This document shows positions 27,497 to 35,171 of a stretch of DNA of 64,000 bases, in pieces (position 1 is the stretch's first letter; each line of letters starts with the position of its first letter). The position numbers and the translations under genes were made by a program. Source of the DNA: HGM13862 sp031553915 (GTDB taxonomy: Bacteria > Bacillota > Dehalobacteriia > UBA4068); NCBI GenBank assembly GCA_031553915.1, contig JAVBKT010000002.1, forward strand, positions 292,702 to 356,701. Reading direction: 5' to 3'. The notes under the pieces are model-generated. The model was not told the DNA's origin and did no database searches. It saw only the letters and a program-made list of their open reading frames with translations.

Positions 27497-28423
27497 TTAG
27501 CGCTCTCCTTTCATTTTTGCCCGGGGGTGATAGGTATTATAAATGCGTTTTAATTCCCCGGTGCTCAAATGAGTATATATTTGGGTAGTCATAATATCGC
27601 TATGGCCAAGAAATTCCTGAATGATGCGCAAATCCGCGCCATTTTCCATCATATGCGTTGCCGCTGAGTGGCGCAGCGTATGCGGGTGAATATCATAGCC
27701 CAATCTTTTGCCGTATCCCTCTAAAATACGCCAAAAACCACTGCGGCTCAAGCTGTTGCCCAGGCGGTTGACAAATAATTGCTGTGTTTGTTTTTGCTGC
27801 AGCAAAGAAGGACGGCTTTCTGCCAAATAGTCATTAACCGCCTTGAGCGCAAAAGAACCCATAGGGATGATACGCTCTTTATTGCCCTTGCCCTTGACCC
27901 GTATCAGCCCCAGCTCAAAATTAATATCATGGACGCTGATATTAACCAGCTCTGATACGCGCAAGCCGCAGCTGTACATGGTTTCTATCATCGCTTTGTC
28001 GCGGCAGCCAAGCACAGTCCGCTGATCCGGCAAAGCCAGCAGCTTGTCCATTTCCGACTGAGTCAAAACATAGGGCAGCGGTTTGCTCCTTTTGGGCGTT
28101 TGCAGATTTTGGCTGATATCTTTGCTCTGCCTTTTATCCAAAAGCAAAAAACGGCAGAAACCACGAATGGCGGAAAGGCGGCGGCTGATGGTTGAGGCTT
28201 GTTTTTGCGCCTTTTTTTCCGCGGCAAGATAGGCCATGATATGCTCGCTCACCAGCTCTTCCGGACTGTTGCAACCAGAGGCCACGGCAAAGCGGGCAAA
28301 GCTGTTCAGATCACGGCGATAGCTATCTATGGTCATATCTGACATAGCCTGCTCATGCAGATAGTCGATATAATCGAGGATTGCTATGGCAAAATTCTCC
28401 TGGGCTTCCTTTTTGCTGACCAT
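27497..28423 (-). CDS. xerD: Tyrosine recombinase XerD
   Basis: Site-specific recombinase that resolves chromosome dimers at dif. 308 residues: N-terminal SAM-like core-binding domain (about 10-100) and catalytic domain with Arg in YSCGLRVSEL, Lys in VKGKGNKERI, HTLRHS, LGH and the nucleophile Tyr in TQIYTHLS. Its place before deoB-punA-pdp is the same as Bacillus ripX (xerD), which supports housekeeping XerD rather than an integrase. Confidence 0.94.
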   Translation of the reverse strand: MVSKKEAQENFAIAILDYIDYLHEQAMSDMTIDSYRRDLNSFARFAVASGCNSPEELVSEHIMAYLAAEKKAQKQASTISRRLSAIRGFCRFLLLDKRQSKDISQNLQTPKRSKPLPYVLTQSEMDKLLALPDQRTVLGCRDKAMIETMYSCGLRVSELVNISVHDINFELGLIRVKGKGNKERIIPMGSFALKAVNDYLAESRPSLLQQKQTQQLFVNRLGNSLSRSGFWRILEGYGKRLGYDIHPHTLRHSAATHMMENGADLRIIQEFLGHSDIMTTQIYTHLSTGELKRIYNTYHPRAKMKGER

Positions 28424-28490
28424 TTCCGCCTCCGCGCCTTAAGCCAATATCTGATAAATTTCTGCGCGGAAGCTAAACTATCCTGCCTTT

Positions 28491-28751
28491 TTAATTGGAA
28501 TCCGCCACACCGGCTACTTTATTCTGGAAATAGTCTTCCAGACTATTATACACCCGGATCGGCTCCCCCGGATAATGCACTTCATTGCCCTCCGCCGCCG
28601 GGGCGTCAGTAGAAATAATCGGCTCTGTTGTTGATGCCGGCAAGGCAGCGCTAAAGGCATATCCCACCAAAAACAACATTAGTAAAACGACAAAAATTTT
28701 GGCTAGCAAGCGTAATTTCTTTCTCGTACCGTTAATTGAAATAACAAACAT
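28491..28751 (-). CDS. Small single-pass membrane protein upstream of xerD
   Basis: 86 residues: a basic N-terminus (TRKKLRLLAK), one membrane segment at about 19-37, then a short acidic outside tail with YNSLEDYFQNK. GGAGGTGA lies ahead of ATG 28751, so it is a well-supported gene. Bacillus has a small membrane gene, yqzK (DUF4227), at the same place before xerD; equivalence here is by position only. Function unknown. Confidence 0.65.
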   Translation of the reverse strand: MFVISINGTRKKLRLLAKIFVVLLMLFLVGYAFSAALPASTTEPIISTDAPAAEGNEVHYPGEPIRVYNSLEDYFQNKVAGVADSN

Positions 28752-28803
28752 GATTATTCACCTCCGCCTAAATAATATGCAACTGCCCATCCTGAAATAC
28801 CAA

Positions 28804-28833
28804 AAAGACCCTCGCCAATACGGGAGGGTCTTT
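28804..28833 (-). terminator. Terminator of the EF-G-like gene
   Basis: Stem AAAGACCCTC (28804-28813) and GAGGGTCTTT (28824-28833), loop of 10. On the minus strand it is followed by TTTGG, extending a run of five T; it lies 36 bases after the gene's stop. Confidence 0.8.
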
Positions 28834-28869
28834 CTCACTAATTTCTTTTTTACTTGCTTGCTGCCAAAA

Positions 28870-30909
28870 TTATTCTTTCTCTTCTTTGGCTGCTTTGGCG
28901 GCGGCCACCACCTTGTCGGCAATATTGGACGGAACTTCTTCATAGCTGGCAAATTTCATCGTAAACTTGCCGCGGCCCTGGGTAATAGATTTCAGGTCAA
29001 TGGCATAGCGGTGCATTTCCGACAAAGGCGCCTGCGCATGAATCATCTGGCGTTTACCCTGCTGTTCCATACCCATAATCCGTCCGCGTTTGGTATTCAT
29101 ATCGCCCATGATATCACCCATGAACTGATCCGGAACCAGAATATCAACATCTACAACCGGCTCCAGCAAAATGGGCTTGGCTTGCTCGCAGGCTTTCTTA
29201 AAGGCAATATTGGCTGCCAGCTTAAAGGCCATCTCCGAGCTGTCAACATCATGATAAGAGCCATCCACCAGCGTAATGCGGATATTTGTAGCGGGGAATC
29301 CGGCTAAAACGCCTTCCTGCATCGCTTCGCGCATACCTTTTTCAACAGCGGGGATATATTGCTTAGGCACCGAACCGCCGAAGATTTTTTCTTCAAAAAT
29401 GAATTCTTCATTGGGCTCATAGGCAATGTCAATTTTGACATGGCCGTATTGGCCGTGTCCGCCGGATTGTTTCTTATGCTTGCCTTCGACCAGCTGCGCT
29501 GTACCGCGGATTGATTCACGGTAAGGCACCTTAACCTCAACCGGATCAACCTCAACGCCAAATTTGCTGGAAAGCCGCGAGATAATAATATTCAAATGCG
29601 CCTCGCCCACACCGGTAAGCAGAGTTTGGTGGGTTTCGGCATTCTTTTCATAACGCAGGGTTGGGTCTTCTTCCAGCAGACGGGAAATAGCATTACCCAG
29701 CTTATCTTCATCGCCTTTGGTGCGGGGAACAATGGCTATGGTAAGGTTTGGCTCTGGGAAATCAATGCCGTCCAAAATGATATTGCTGCCCTTGGCGGTC
29801 AAGGTATCGCCGGTAACCGTTGCGGTCAGCTTGCTCACTGTGGCAATATCACCGAGATTGACTTCCTGGAGGGCAATAGCGTTTTTGCCCTGCATGGTAG
29901 AGATTTGCGCAACCTTTTCATCAACTTTTTTGTTGGCATTGTACATCGTCTGGTCGCCCTTCATTTTGCCGGACATAACCTTAAACATGCTAATACGGCC
30001 AACAAAGGCATCTGCCATTGTTTTGAAAATGAGCGCTGCCGGGGCTTCATTGGCTGCGGCAGCATCCAACCTGGCGAGTGGAGACGGAGCATAATCCACC
30101 AGGATATCCAGCAGCTTATCTGCGCCAATGCTCTTGGTGGCGCAGCCGCAAGCGACAGGAACAACCTTGCCGGCCTTGAGCCCTTCTTTGAGGCCGAGGA
30201 TGATTTCAGCATCTGTTAGCTCTTCACCATCCAGATATTTCATGGTGATATCATCATCGCCTTCAGCGGCGGCTTCAATCATCATTTCGCGATAATGTTC
30301 GACATCCGCCTGCATATCAGCTGGAATAGCAATCTCGCTGGCCTTACCGTTATCATATTTATAGGCCTTCATGCTGATTAGATCAACCATGCCGTTGAAG
30401 CTGTCTTCCTTGCCGATCGGCAGCTGGATAGGTACGATTTGACGGGTAAGGGTGGATTTCATCGAATCAAGCGCCTGATAAAAATCAGCGTTTTCCTTAT
30501 CCATTCTATTGATAAAGGCCATCATTGGGATATTATTATCATCAGCCATCTCCCAAATAATTTCTGTCGAAACCTCAACGCCGGCCACAGCATCAAGCAC
30601 CATAACCAGGCAGTCAGCTACACGCAGGGTGCTGACAACTTCACCGAAAAAGTCAGAAAAGCCGGGAACGTCCAGGACGTTAATTTTATGGTCCTTCCAC
30701 TCGCAAGCTACCAAAGAGGTATTGACTGTACTCTTTCTTTTCAACTCCTCAGGATGATAGTCGGCTACAGTATTGCCGTCGTCAATTTTACCTAGACGAG
30801 TGGTAGCGCCGGTAGCATAAATTAATGCTTCGGTTAAAGAGGTTTTTCCTGCCCCTTGATGGGCAACAATACCGACATTACGGATTTTTTCACTGGGATA
30901 GACCTTCAT
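28870..30909 (-). CDS. EF-G-like translational GTPase (paralogue)
   Basis: 679 residues with the EF-G domain order: G domain with P-loop AHQGAGKT (16-23) and NRMDKE (G4), domain II, domain III (GVGEAHLNIIISRL), domain IV (GGHGQYGHVKI) and domain V. Switch II reads DVPGFSDF (80-87) where canonical EF-G has DTPGHVDF, so the catalytic histidine is replaced by Phe84. This is the EF-G-like class found beside the ribosomal-operon fusA in many Bacillota; exact role (recycling, stress, other) not settled. It is monocistronic with GGAGGA before ATG. Confidence 0.9.
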   Translation of the reverse strand: MKVYPSEKIRNVGIVAHQGAGKTSLTEALIYATGATTRLGKIDDGNTVADYHPEELKRKSTVNTSLVACEWKDHKINVLDVPGFSDFFGEVVSTLRVADCLVMVLDAVAGVEVSTEIIWEMADDNNIPMMAFINRMDKENADFYQALDSMKSTLTRQIVPIQLPIGKEDSFNGMVDLISMKAYKYDNGKASEIAIPADMQADVEHYREMMIEAAAEGDDDITMKYLDGEELTDAEIILGLKEGLKAGKVVPVACGCATKSIGADKLLDILVDYAPSPLARLDAAAANEAPAALIFKTMADAFVGRISMFKVMSGKMKGDQTMYNANKKVDEKVAQISTMQGKNAIALQEVNLGDIATVSKLTATVTGDTLTAKGSNIILDGIDFPEPNLTIAIVPRTKGDEDKLGNAISRLLEEDPTLRYEKNAETHQTLLTGVGEAHLNIIISRLSSKFGVEVDPVEVKVPYRESIRGTAQLVEGKHKKQSGGHGQYGHVKIDIAYEPNEEFIFEEKIFGGSVPKQYIPAVEKGMREAMQEGVLAGFPATNIRITLVDGSYHDVDSSEMAFKLAANIAFKKACEQAKPILLEPVVDVDILVPDQFMGDIMGDMNTKRGRIMGMEQQGKRQMIHAQAPLSEMHRYAIDLKSITQGRGKFTMKFASYEEVPSNIADKVVAAAKAAKEEKE

Positions 30910-31030
30910 TTAATATCCTCCTTCAACAGCTGTGTTCAGCTTATATTTCAACCTATCTTATATTAGAGACGTTCTCGATAAAACCCTTTTTTATTGGCAA
31001 AATAAATTGACTTCGCGCATACAATTGTCT

Positions 31031-32569
31031 ATGAACCCAAAACCGCAAAAAACAGGTTTATTTTGGGGAACAGTTTTACTGCTCTTCTCTAATATTATTG
31101 TCAAGGGGCTCGGTTTTTTTTACCGGGTGGTGTTAGTGCGCCTGCTCGGCGTAGAAGGCGTGGGCTTAATCGAAATGGTTTCGCCCATTTTTTCTTTTTT
31201 ACTGGTGCTGGCCGGCTGCGGTATTCAAACCGCGCTGTCGCAAATTATCGCTGCCAGACATGGCGAGAATAGCCGCCGTTATTTTCATACTGCAGTCATT
31301 CTCTTAGTCATCGGCAGCTCCATCCTTACCGGCGCCGCCTATCTGGCTGCGCCCTGGCTGATCGAAAACTTTGCTCCTGACCAACGCATTTTGCTTTGCT
31401 TTAAGGCTGTTCTGCCGGCAATTATTATTATTTGCGCCGCATCTTCCCTGCGCGGTCTTTTCCAGGGCAATAAGCAAGTCGCGCCTCTGGGCATCAGCCA
31501 AAATGTCGAGCAGATCATCCGGGTGATCGCCGGCATTTGGCTGATCGGCAAGCTGGCAACAGCCGGACTGGAAATAGAAGTAAGCGCAGCCTCTATTGCC
31601 ACGGTCTGTGGCGAGCTGGCCGGGGTCATCTATCTGATCTGGGTCTATTTGCGCAGAAAAAACCAGCTGTTTAGCAGTATGGATAACAAAGGCGGCTTTA
31701 GCTTTGGCGCAGCCAAAGAGCTGCTGCGTATGGGCCTGCCCTTAACCGGCAGCCGCCTGGTCAGCACTGGTATCCTCATGCTGCAGGCGTTGCTGATCCC
31801 CTTATGCCTGAAAATGGCGGGCTGGGATATTCGCGCTGCGACAGAAATATACGGCCGTTTTTCCGGAGTAGCCCTGGCTCTGCTGCATTTGCCGGGAGTA
31901 TTTACTTCCGCGTTAACGGTATCGGTTCTGCCCGCGGTGGCGGAAAGCATGACCTATGATATCAGCGGCCAGCGCATCCTCGGCCAGAGGATTAACGCCT
32001 CCATGCAGGCGGCGTCATCTTTTACTCTGCTGGGGATGGTTTTACTTTTCCTCTTTGCTGATCCGCTGTGCACTTATCTTTTCGACAATCCCCCTGCTGC
32101 GGCCATATTAAAAATACTGACCTGCGGCGGCATTTTCTTCTACCTGTCATTGACTCTGGCCAGCATACTCCAGGGTCTGGGCGAGGTACGCCAGCTTTTA
32201 GTCAATAATATTATCAGCGGCATTATCCTCTTACTGGGTATTGTGCTGTTGACGCCACATGCCAGCCTCGGCATTCAAGGCACAGCTCTGGCCGCGGATA
32301 TCTCCTGGCTATGCGCTTTTTTGCTTAATCTGCTCAGTGTTTATCGCAAGGGCAAGGTGCGCCTGGACTGGAAAAATATTGCCTTTAAGCCGGCAATGGC
32401 CGCTCTTGTTGCAATTCTCTGCTACTACTTTGCCCGGCCCCTTTTCCCCGGTTTATTGAGCAATCAAAACATAACCACCATGCTGATATGCGGCATAGTG
32501 GTTGCAGTGGTCTATCTATTAACCTTGTTTGTTTGCGGCGGTTTGATTAAGCTTCGCCGCCAAAAGTAA
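31031..32569 (+). CDS. spoVB: SpoVB-type MOP flippase
   Basis: Polytopic exporter of the MATE/MOP superfamily. About 14 hydrophobic segments; the opening FWGTVLLLFSNIIVKGLGF..RVVLVRLLGVEGVGLIEMV is typical of stage V sporulation protein B, which is needed for spore cortex and probably flips lipid-linked precursors. I start at ATG 31031 (512 residues), where similarity begins; the frame extends 33 codons upstream without a ribosome site. No clear ribosome site precedes 31031 either. The 3' end overlaps the convergent surE by 23 bases. Confidence 0.85.
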   Translation: MNPKPQKTGLFWGTVLLLFSNIIVKGLGFFYRVVLVRLLGVEGVGLIEMVSPIFSFLLVLAGCGIQTALSQIIAARHGENSRRYFHTAVILLVIGSSILTGAAYLAAPWLIENFAPDQRILLCFKAVLPAIIIICAASSLRGLFQGNKQVAPLGISQNVEQIIRVIAGIWLIGKLATAGLEIEVSAASIATVCGELAGVIYLIWVYLRRKNQLFSSMDNKGGFSFGAAKELLRMGLPLTGSRLVSTGILMLQALLIPLCLKMAGWDIRAATEIYGRFSGVALALLHLPGVFTSALTVSVLPAVAESMTYDISGQRILGQRINASMQAASSFTLLGMVLLFLFADPLCTYLFDNPPAAAILKILTCGGIFFYLSLTLASILQGLGEVRQLLVNNIISGIILLLGIVLLTPHASLGIQGTALAADISWLCAFLLNLLSVYRKGKVRLDWKNIAFKPAMAALVAILCYYFARPLFPGLLSNQNITTMLICGIVVAVVYLLTLFVCGGLIKLRRQK

Positions 32570-33329
32570 TTTCCTCTTTTTGGAGCATTTCCAGCAAACG
32601 GTAATCAGTGAAATCTGAATGCAGCGGCGTAATCGTCGCATAGCCATTATTACATACTTCGACATCGCTGCCCACGCCGCAAGCGCTGTCGTCAAATTTG
32701 CCTTGCAGCCAATAATAAGTGCCGCCTCTGGGGTCAGTCCGCTCGCCAAAAGGCTCCGTATACCAACGCCAGCCCATATAAGTGTATTTGACGCCCAGCA
32801 CATCTTCCGGAGCTGCGCCGGGAACATTAATATTCAAAAACATCCGCGGAGAATACTCCTTCTCCGCCATTTGCAAGCATACTTGCGCGACCATTTGCGC
32901 GGCATAGTGATAATTGCCCCTACCCCGGCCATGGCGAATGCCTGCCGCAGAGACGGCAATAGCGGGATAGCCATTCAAATAGCCTTCCATGGCAGCGGCG
33001 ACAGTGCCGGAATAAATAATATCTGTACCCAGGTTTGGCCCCTGATTAATGCCGGAGATAACAATATCCGGACGCTCTGTCATCAGGGCATCCAGGGCCA
33101 GTTTCACACAATCAGCAGGCGTGCCGTCAACTGCCCAGGCCTGCTTAATCCCTGGGATGTCCCTTTGATAGGCGCGAATGGGCATAGTCGTGGTTAAGCC
33201 ATGGCTGGTGCCGCTCTTCTCGGACAGGGGCGCGGCAACATATATCTCTGCAATTTTGCTTAGCTCTGCTGCTAGAATTTGGATACCCGGGGCGTCAATG
33301 CCGTCATCATTACAAATGAGAATCTTCAA
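32547..33329 (-). CDS. surE: 5'-nucleotidase SurE
   Basis: Metal-dependent nucleoside monophosphatase. Start KILICNDDGIDAPGI (the DD pair binds metal), then APLSEKSGTSHG, DGTPADCVKLAL and SGINQGPNLGTDIIYSGTVAAAMEG. I place the start at TTG 33329 (260 residues): AGGAGG lies 9 bases before it, and the longer reading runs through that site. The TTGA overlap with the lepB stop indicates coupled translation. Confidence 0.94.
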   Translation of the reverse strand: MKILICNDDGIDAPGIQILAAELSKIAEIYVAAPLSEKSGTSHGLTTTMPIRAYQRDIPGIKQAWAVDGTPADCVKLALDALMTERPDIVISGINQGPNLGTDIIYSGTVAAAMEGYLNGYPAIAVSAAGIRHGRGRGNYHYAAQMVAQVCLQMAEKEYSPRMFLNINVPGAAPEDVLGVKYTYMGWRWYTEPFGERTDPRGGTYYWLQGKFDDSACGVGSDVEVCNNGYATITPLHSDFTDYRLLEMLQKEEITFGGEA

Positions 33330-33889
33330 TCGTACAGTCCTCCTATGCGTGATAGCGGCCAATAGGTGAAAACAGCCTTGCCTTTGATAGCATCTTCGCT
33401 GAGGAAAGGATTAATCCATTCATGGCTGTCAGCGCTGTTGTTGCGATTGTCGCCCATCACAAAATAGCTCTCTTCGGGGACAGTCACCGGGCCATAAGTA
33501 TAGTTGGGCTGTGCATTAAGATAGTTTTCTTCTAGGGGTTCGCCATCAATATAAACATAGCCGTCTTTGATTTCCACTGTTTCTCCGGGCAGGCCAATCA
33601 CCCTCTTGATCAGGTCGTATTTCAGGTTTAGCTCAGCCGGAGGCGTAAAGACGATAATATCGCCGCGCTCGGGCGCGCCATTAAAAGCATAGGCCAACCG
33701 CCACAGCACGATGCGGTCGCCCTCCTCAATCGTCGGCACCATTGATGGTGTGGGAATAGAGCGGCTGTCTACCAGAAAAGTTTTAATTACCGCAGCCAAC
33801 GCTACAGCGCAAAGCAGAATTATGACAAATTCCTTTATCCAGGATTTCACTTTACTCTGAGTATTTGTTTGAAGAGTTTTTTTGGACAT
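33326..33889 (-). CDS. lepB: Type I signal peptidase
   Basis: Membrane serine protease that removes signal peptides. 187 residues, one N-terminal membrane segment (about 18-40), catalytic Ser49 in PTPSMVPTI and general-base Lys95 in DLIKRVIGLPGE, plus the box E motif GDNRNNSADS. A short Gram-positive-type enzyme of the SipS class. Followed by surE with a 4-base overlap. Confidence 0.96.
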   Translation of the reverse strand: MSKKTLQTNTQSKVKSWIKEFVIILLCAVALAAVIKTFLVDSRSIPTPSMVPTIEEGDRIVLWRLAYAFNGAPERGDIIVFTPPAELNLKYDLIKRVIGLPGETVEIKDGYVYIDGEPLEENYLNAQPNYTYGPVTVPEESYFVMGDNRNNSADSHEWINPFLSEDAIKGKAVFTYWPLSRIGGLYD

Positions 33890-33926
33890 ACTTTTATTTA
33901 CCTCTAATCTATTTTATCAGTCTATT

Positions 33927-34490
33927 CTATCTTACAGATTTAATCAGGCTGAAAGCCTCGGAACGGGTGGCGTTTCTATGAAAAACACCGCGCACAGCAG
34001 AAGTGACCGTTAGTGAGCCCGGCTTTTTGACGCCGCGAATGCTCATACACATATGCTCAGCTTCCATCACCACCAGCACCCCTTGCGGCTTTAAGGCCTG
34101 CATAATCGCCTCGGCGATTTGGCTGGTCAAACGCTCTTGCACCTGCAAGCGGTGGGAAAATCCCTCGACAACACGGGCAATTTTCGAAAGCCCGGTGATG
34201 CGGCCGCCCTCAGGGATATAGGCCACATGCGCTTTGCCAATAAAAGGCATCATATGGTGCTCGCAGATCGAGGCAAAGGGAATATCGCGGACAATAATCA
34301 TTTCTCCATGCTCGTCCTCGCGAAACTGGGTGATCAGATGTTCTTTGGGGTCTTGTTCAATACCGTCAAAAATTTCCTCATACATCCTTGCCACCCGCGC
34401 GGGGGTTTGCTGCAATCCTTCCCTATCTGGGTTTTCGCCAATGGCTGCCAATATTTCCTGCACCGCAGCCATTATTCTTTCCCGGTCCAT
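33927..34490 (-). CDS. folE: GTP cyclohydrolase I
   Basis: First step of folate (or queuosine) precursor synthesis from GTP. 187 residues. Zinc ligands in CEHHMMPF and CMSIRGV, with HVAYIPEGGRITGLSKIARVVEGFSHRLQVQERLT as the conserved core. Monocistronic; other folate genes are not in the window except metF, which uses folate. GGATGA precedes ATG. Confidence 0.96.
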   Translation of the reverse strand: MDRERIMAAVQEILAAIGENPDREGLQQTPARVARMYEEIFDGIEQDPKEHLITQFREDEHGEMIIVRDIPFASICEHHMMPFIGKAHVAYIPEGGRITGLSKIARVVEGFSHRLQVQERLTSQIAEAIMQALKPQGVLVVMEAEHMCMSIRGVKKPGSLTVTSAVRGVFHRNATRSEAFSLIKSVR

Positions 34491-34635
34491 TTTTCATCCT
34501 CCATACATTTGCTTATCGCAGACAATAGTATTATTGTATGCCAATTATCTTTTACCGTCAAGCATTCGGCATAAAGATTAAAAACGCGCATATCTTGAAA
34601 CAAAAACATTTTATCATCATACTTGGGAGGTTATT

Positions 34636-35004
34636 ATGGAAAAAGGAATCTTAAGCGGATTTTCTCTGCATACGCTTAAATCAATGCTGATTGGCCTGGG
34701 CGCAGCATTGTTGGCCATGCTTGTCCTCTCCGGCCTCATCTCTTTAATCGTCTATTTGACCCCGATGATGGACAGCAATCTGGTTGCCTTTGCTATTATC
34801 ACCCCGGCTATTGCCATTTTTGGCGGCAGTTTTCTGGCCGCGCGCATTCATGGCAGCCGCGGCCTGCTGCTGGGCTTGGCCACCGGCATTCTGCTCTTTC
34901 TCTTAATGCTCATCTTGGGCAGCAATGTGGCCATTTCGCCACTGCTGAAGCTGGGATATTGCGCTCTGTGCGGTATGGCCGGCGGCTTTTGGGGCATCAA
35001 ATAG
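34636..35004 (+). CDS. TIGR04086-family four-helix membrane protein
   Basis: 122 residues, four hydrophobic segments (about 17-42, 48-72, 77-93 region and 98-120), with the glycine-rich FGGSFLAARIHGSRGLLLGLATG. This pattern fits the TIGR04086 membrane proteins of Bacillota, whose function is unknown; some lie near spore or secretion genes. GGGAGG precedes ATG 34636. It stands alone between folE and dinG. Confidence 0.75.
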   Translation: MEKGILSGFSLHTLKSMLIGLGAALLAMLVLSGLISLIVYLTPMMDSNLVAFAIITPAIAIFGGSFLAARIHGSRGLLLGLATGILLFLLMLILGSNVAISPLLKLGYCALCGMAGGFWGIK

Positions 35005-35171
35005 CTTTTGTGCCTGATGCCAAGACAAAAGGCGGTAATTATCTACCGCCCCTGCCACAAAAAAAGCGTCTCAAAAATTTTGGCAGCGCAAAATAATAAA
35101 TTTTCATCTTCATCCCTCCAACCTCTCTCTTGTATCGACATATTATTCAGCAAGAGCGGGATTGGTGACTA

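Noticed and set aside
27497..28423. Phage or integron integrase
   Set aside because: Length, motifs and linkage to deoB-punA-pdp fit housekeeping XerD.
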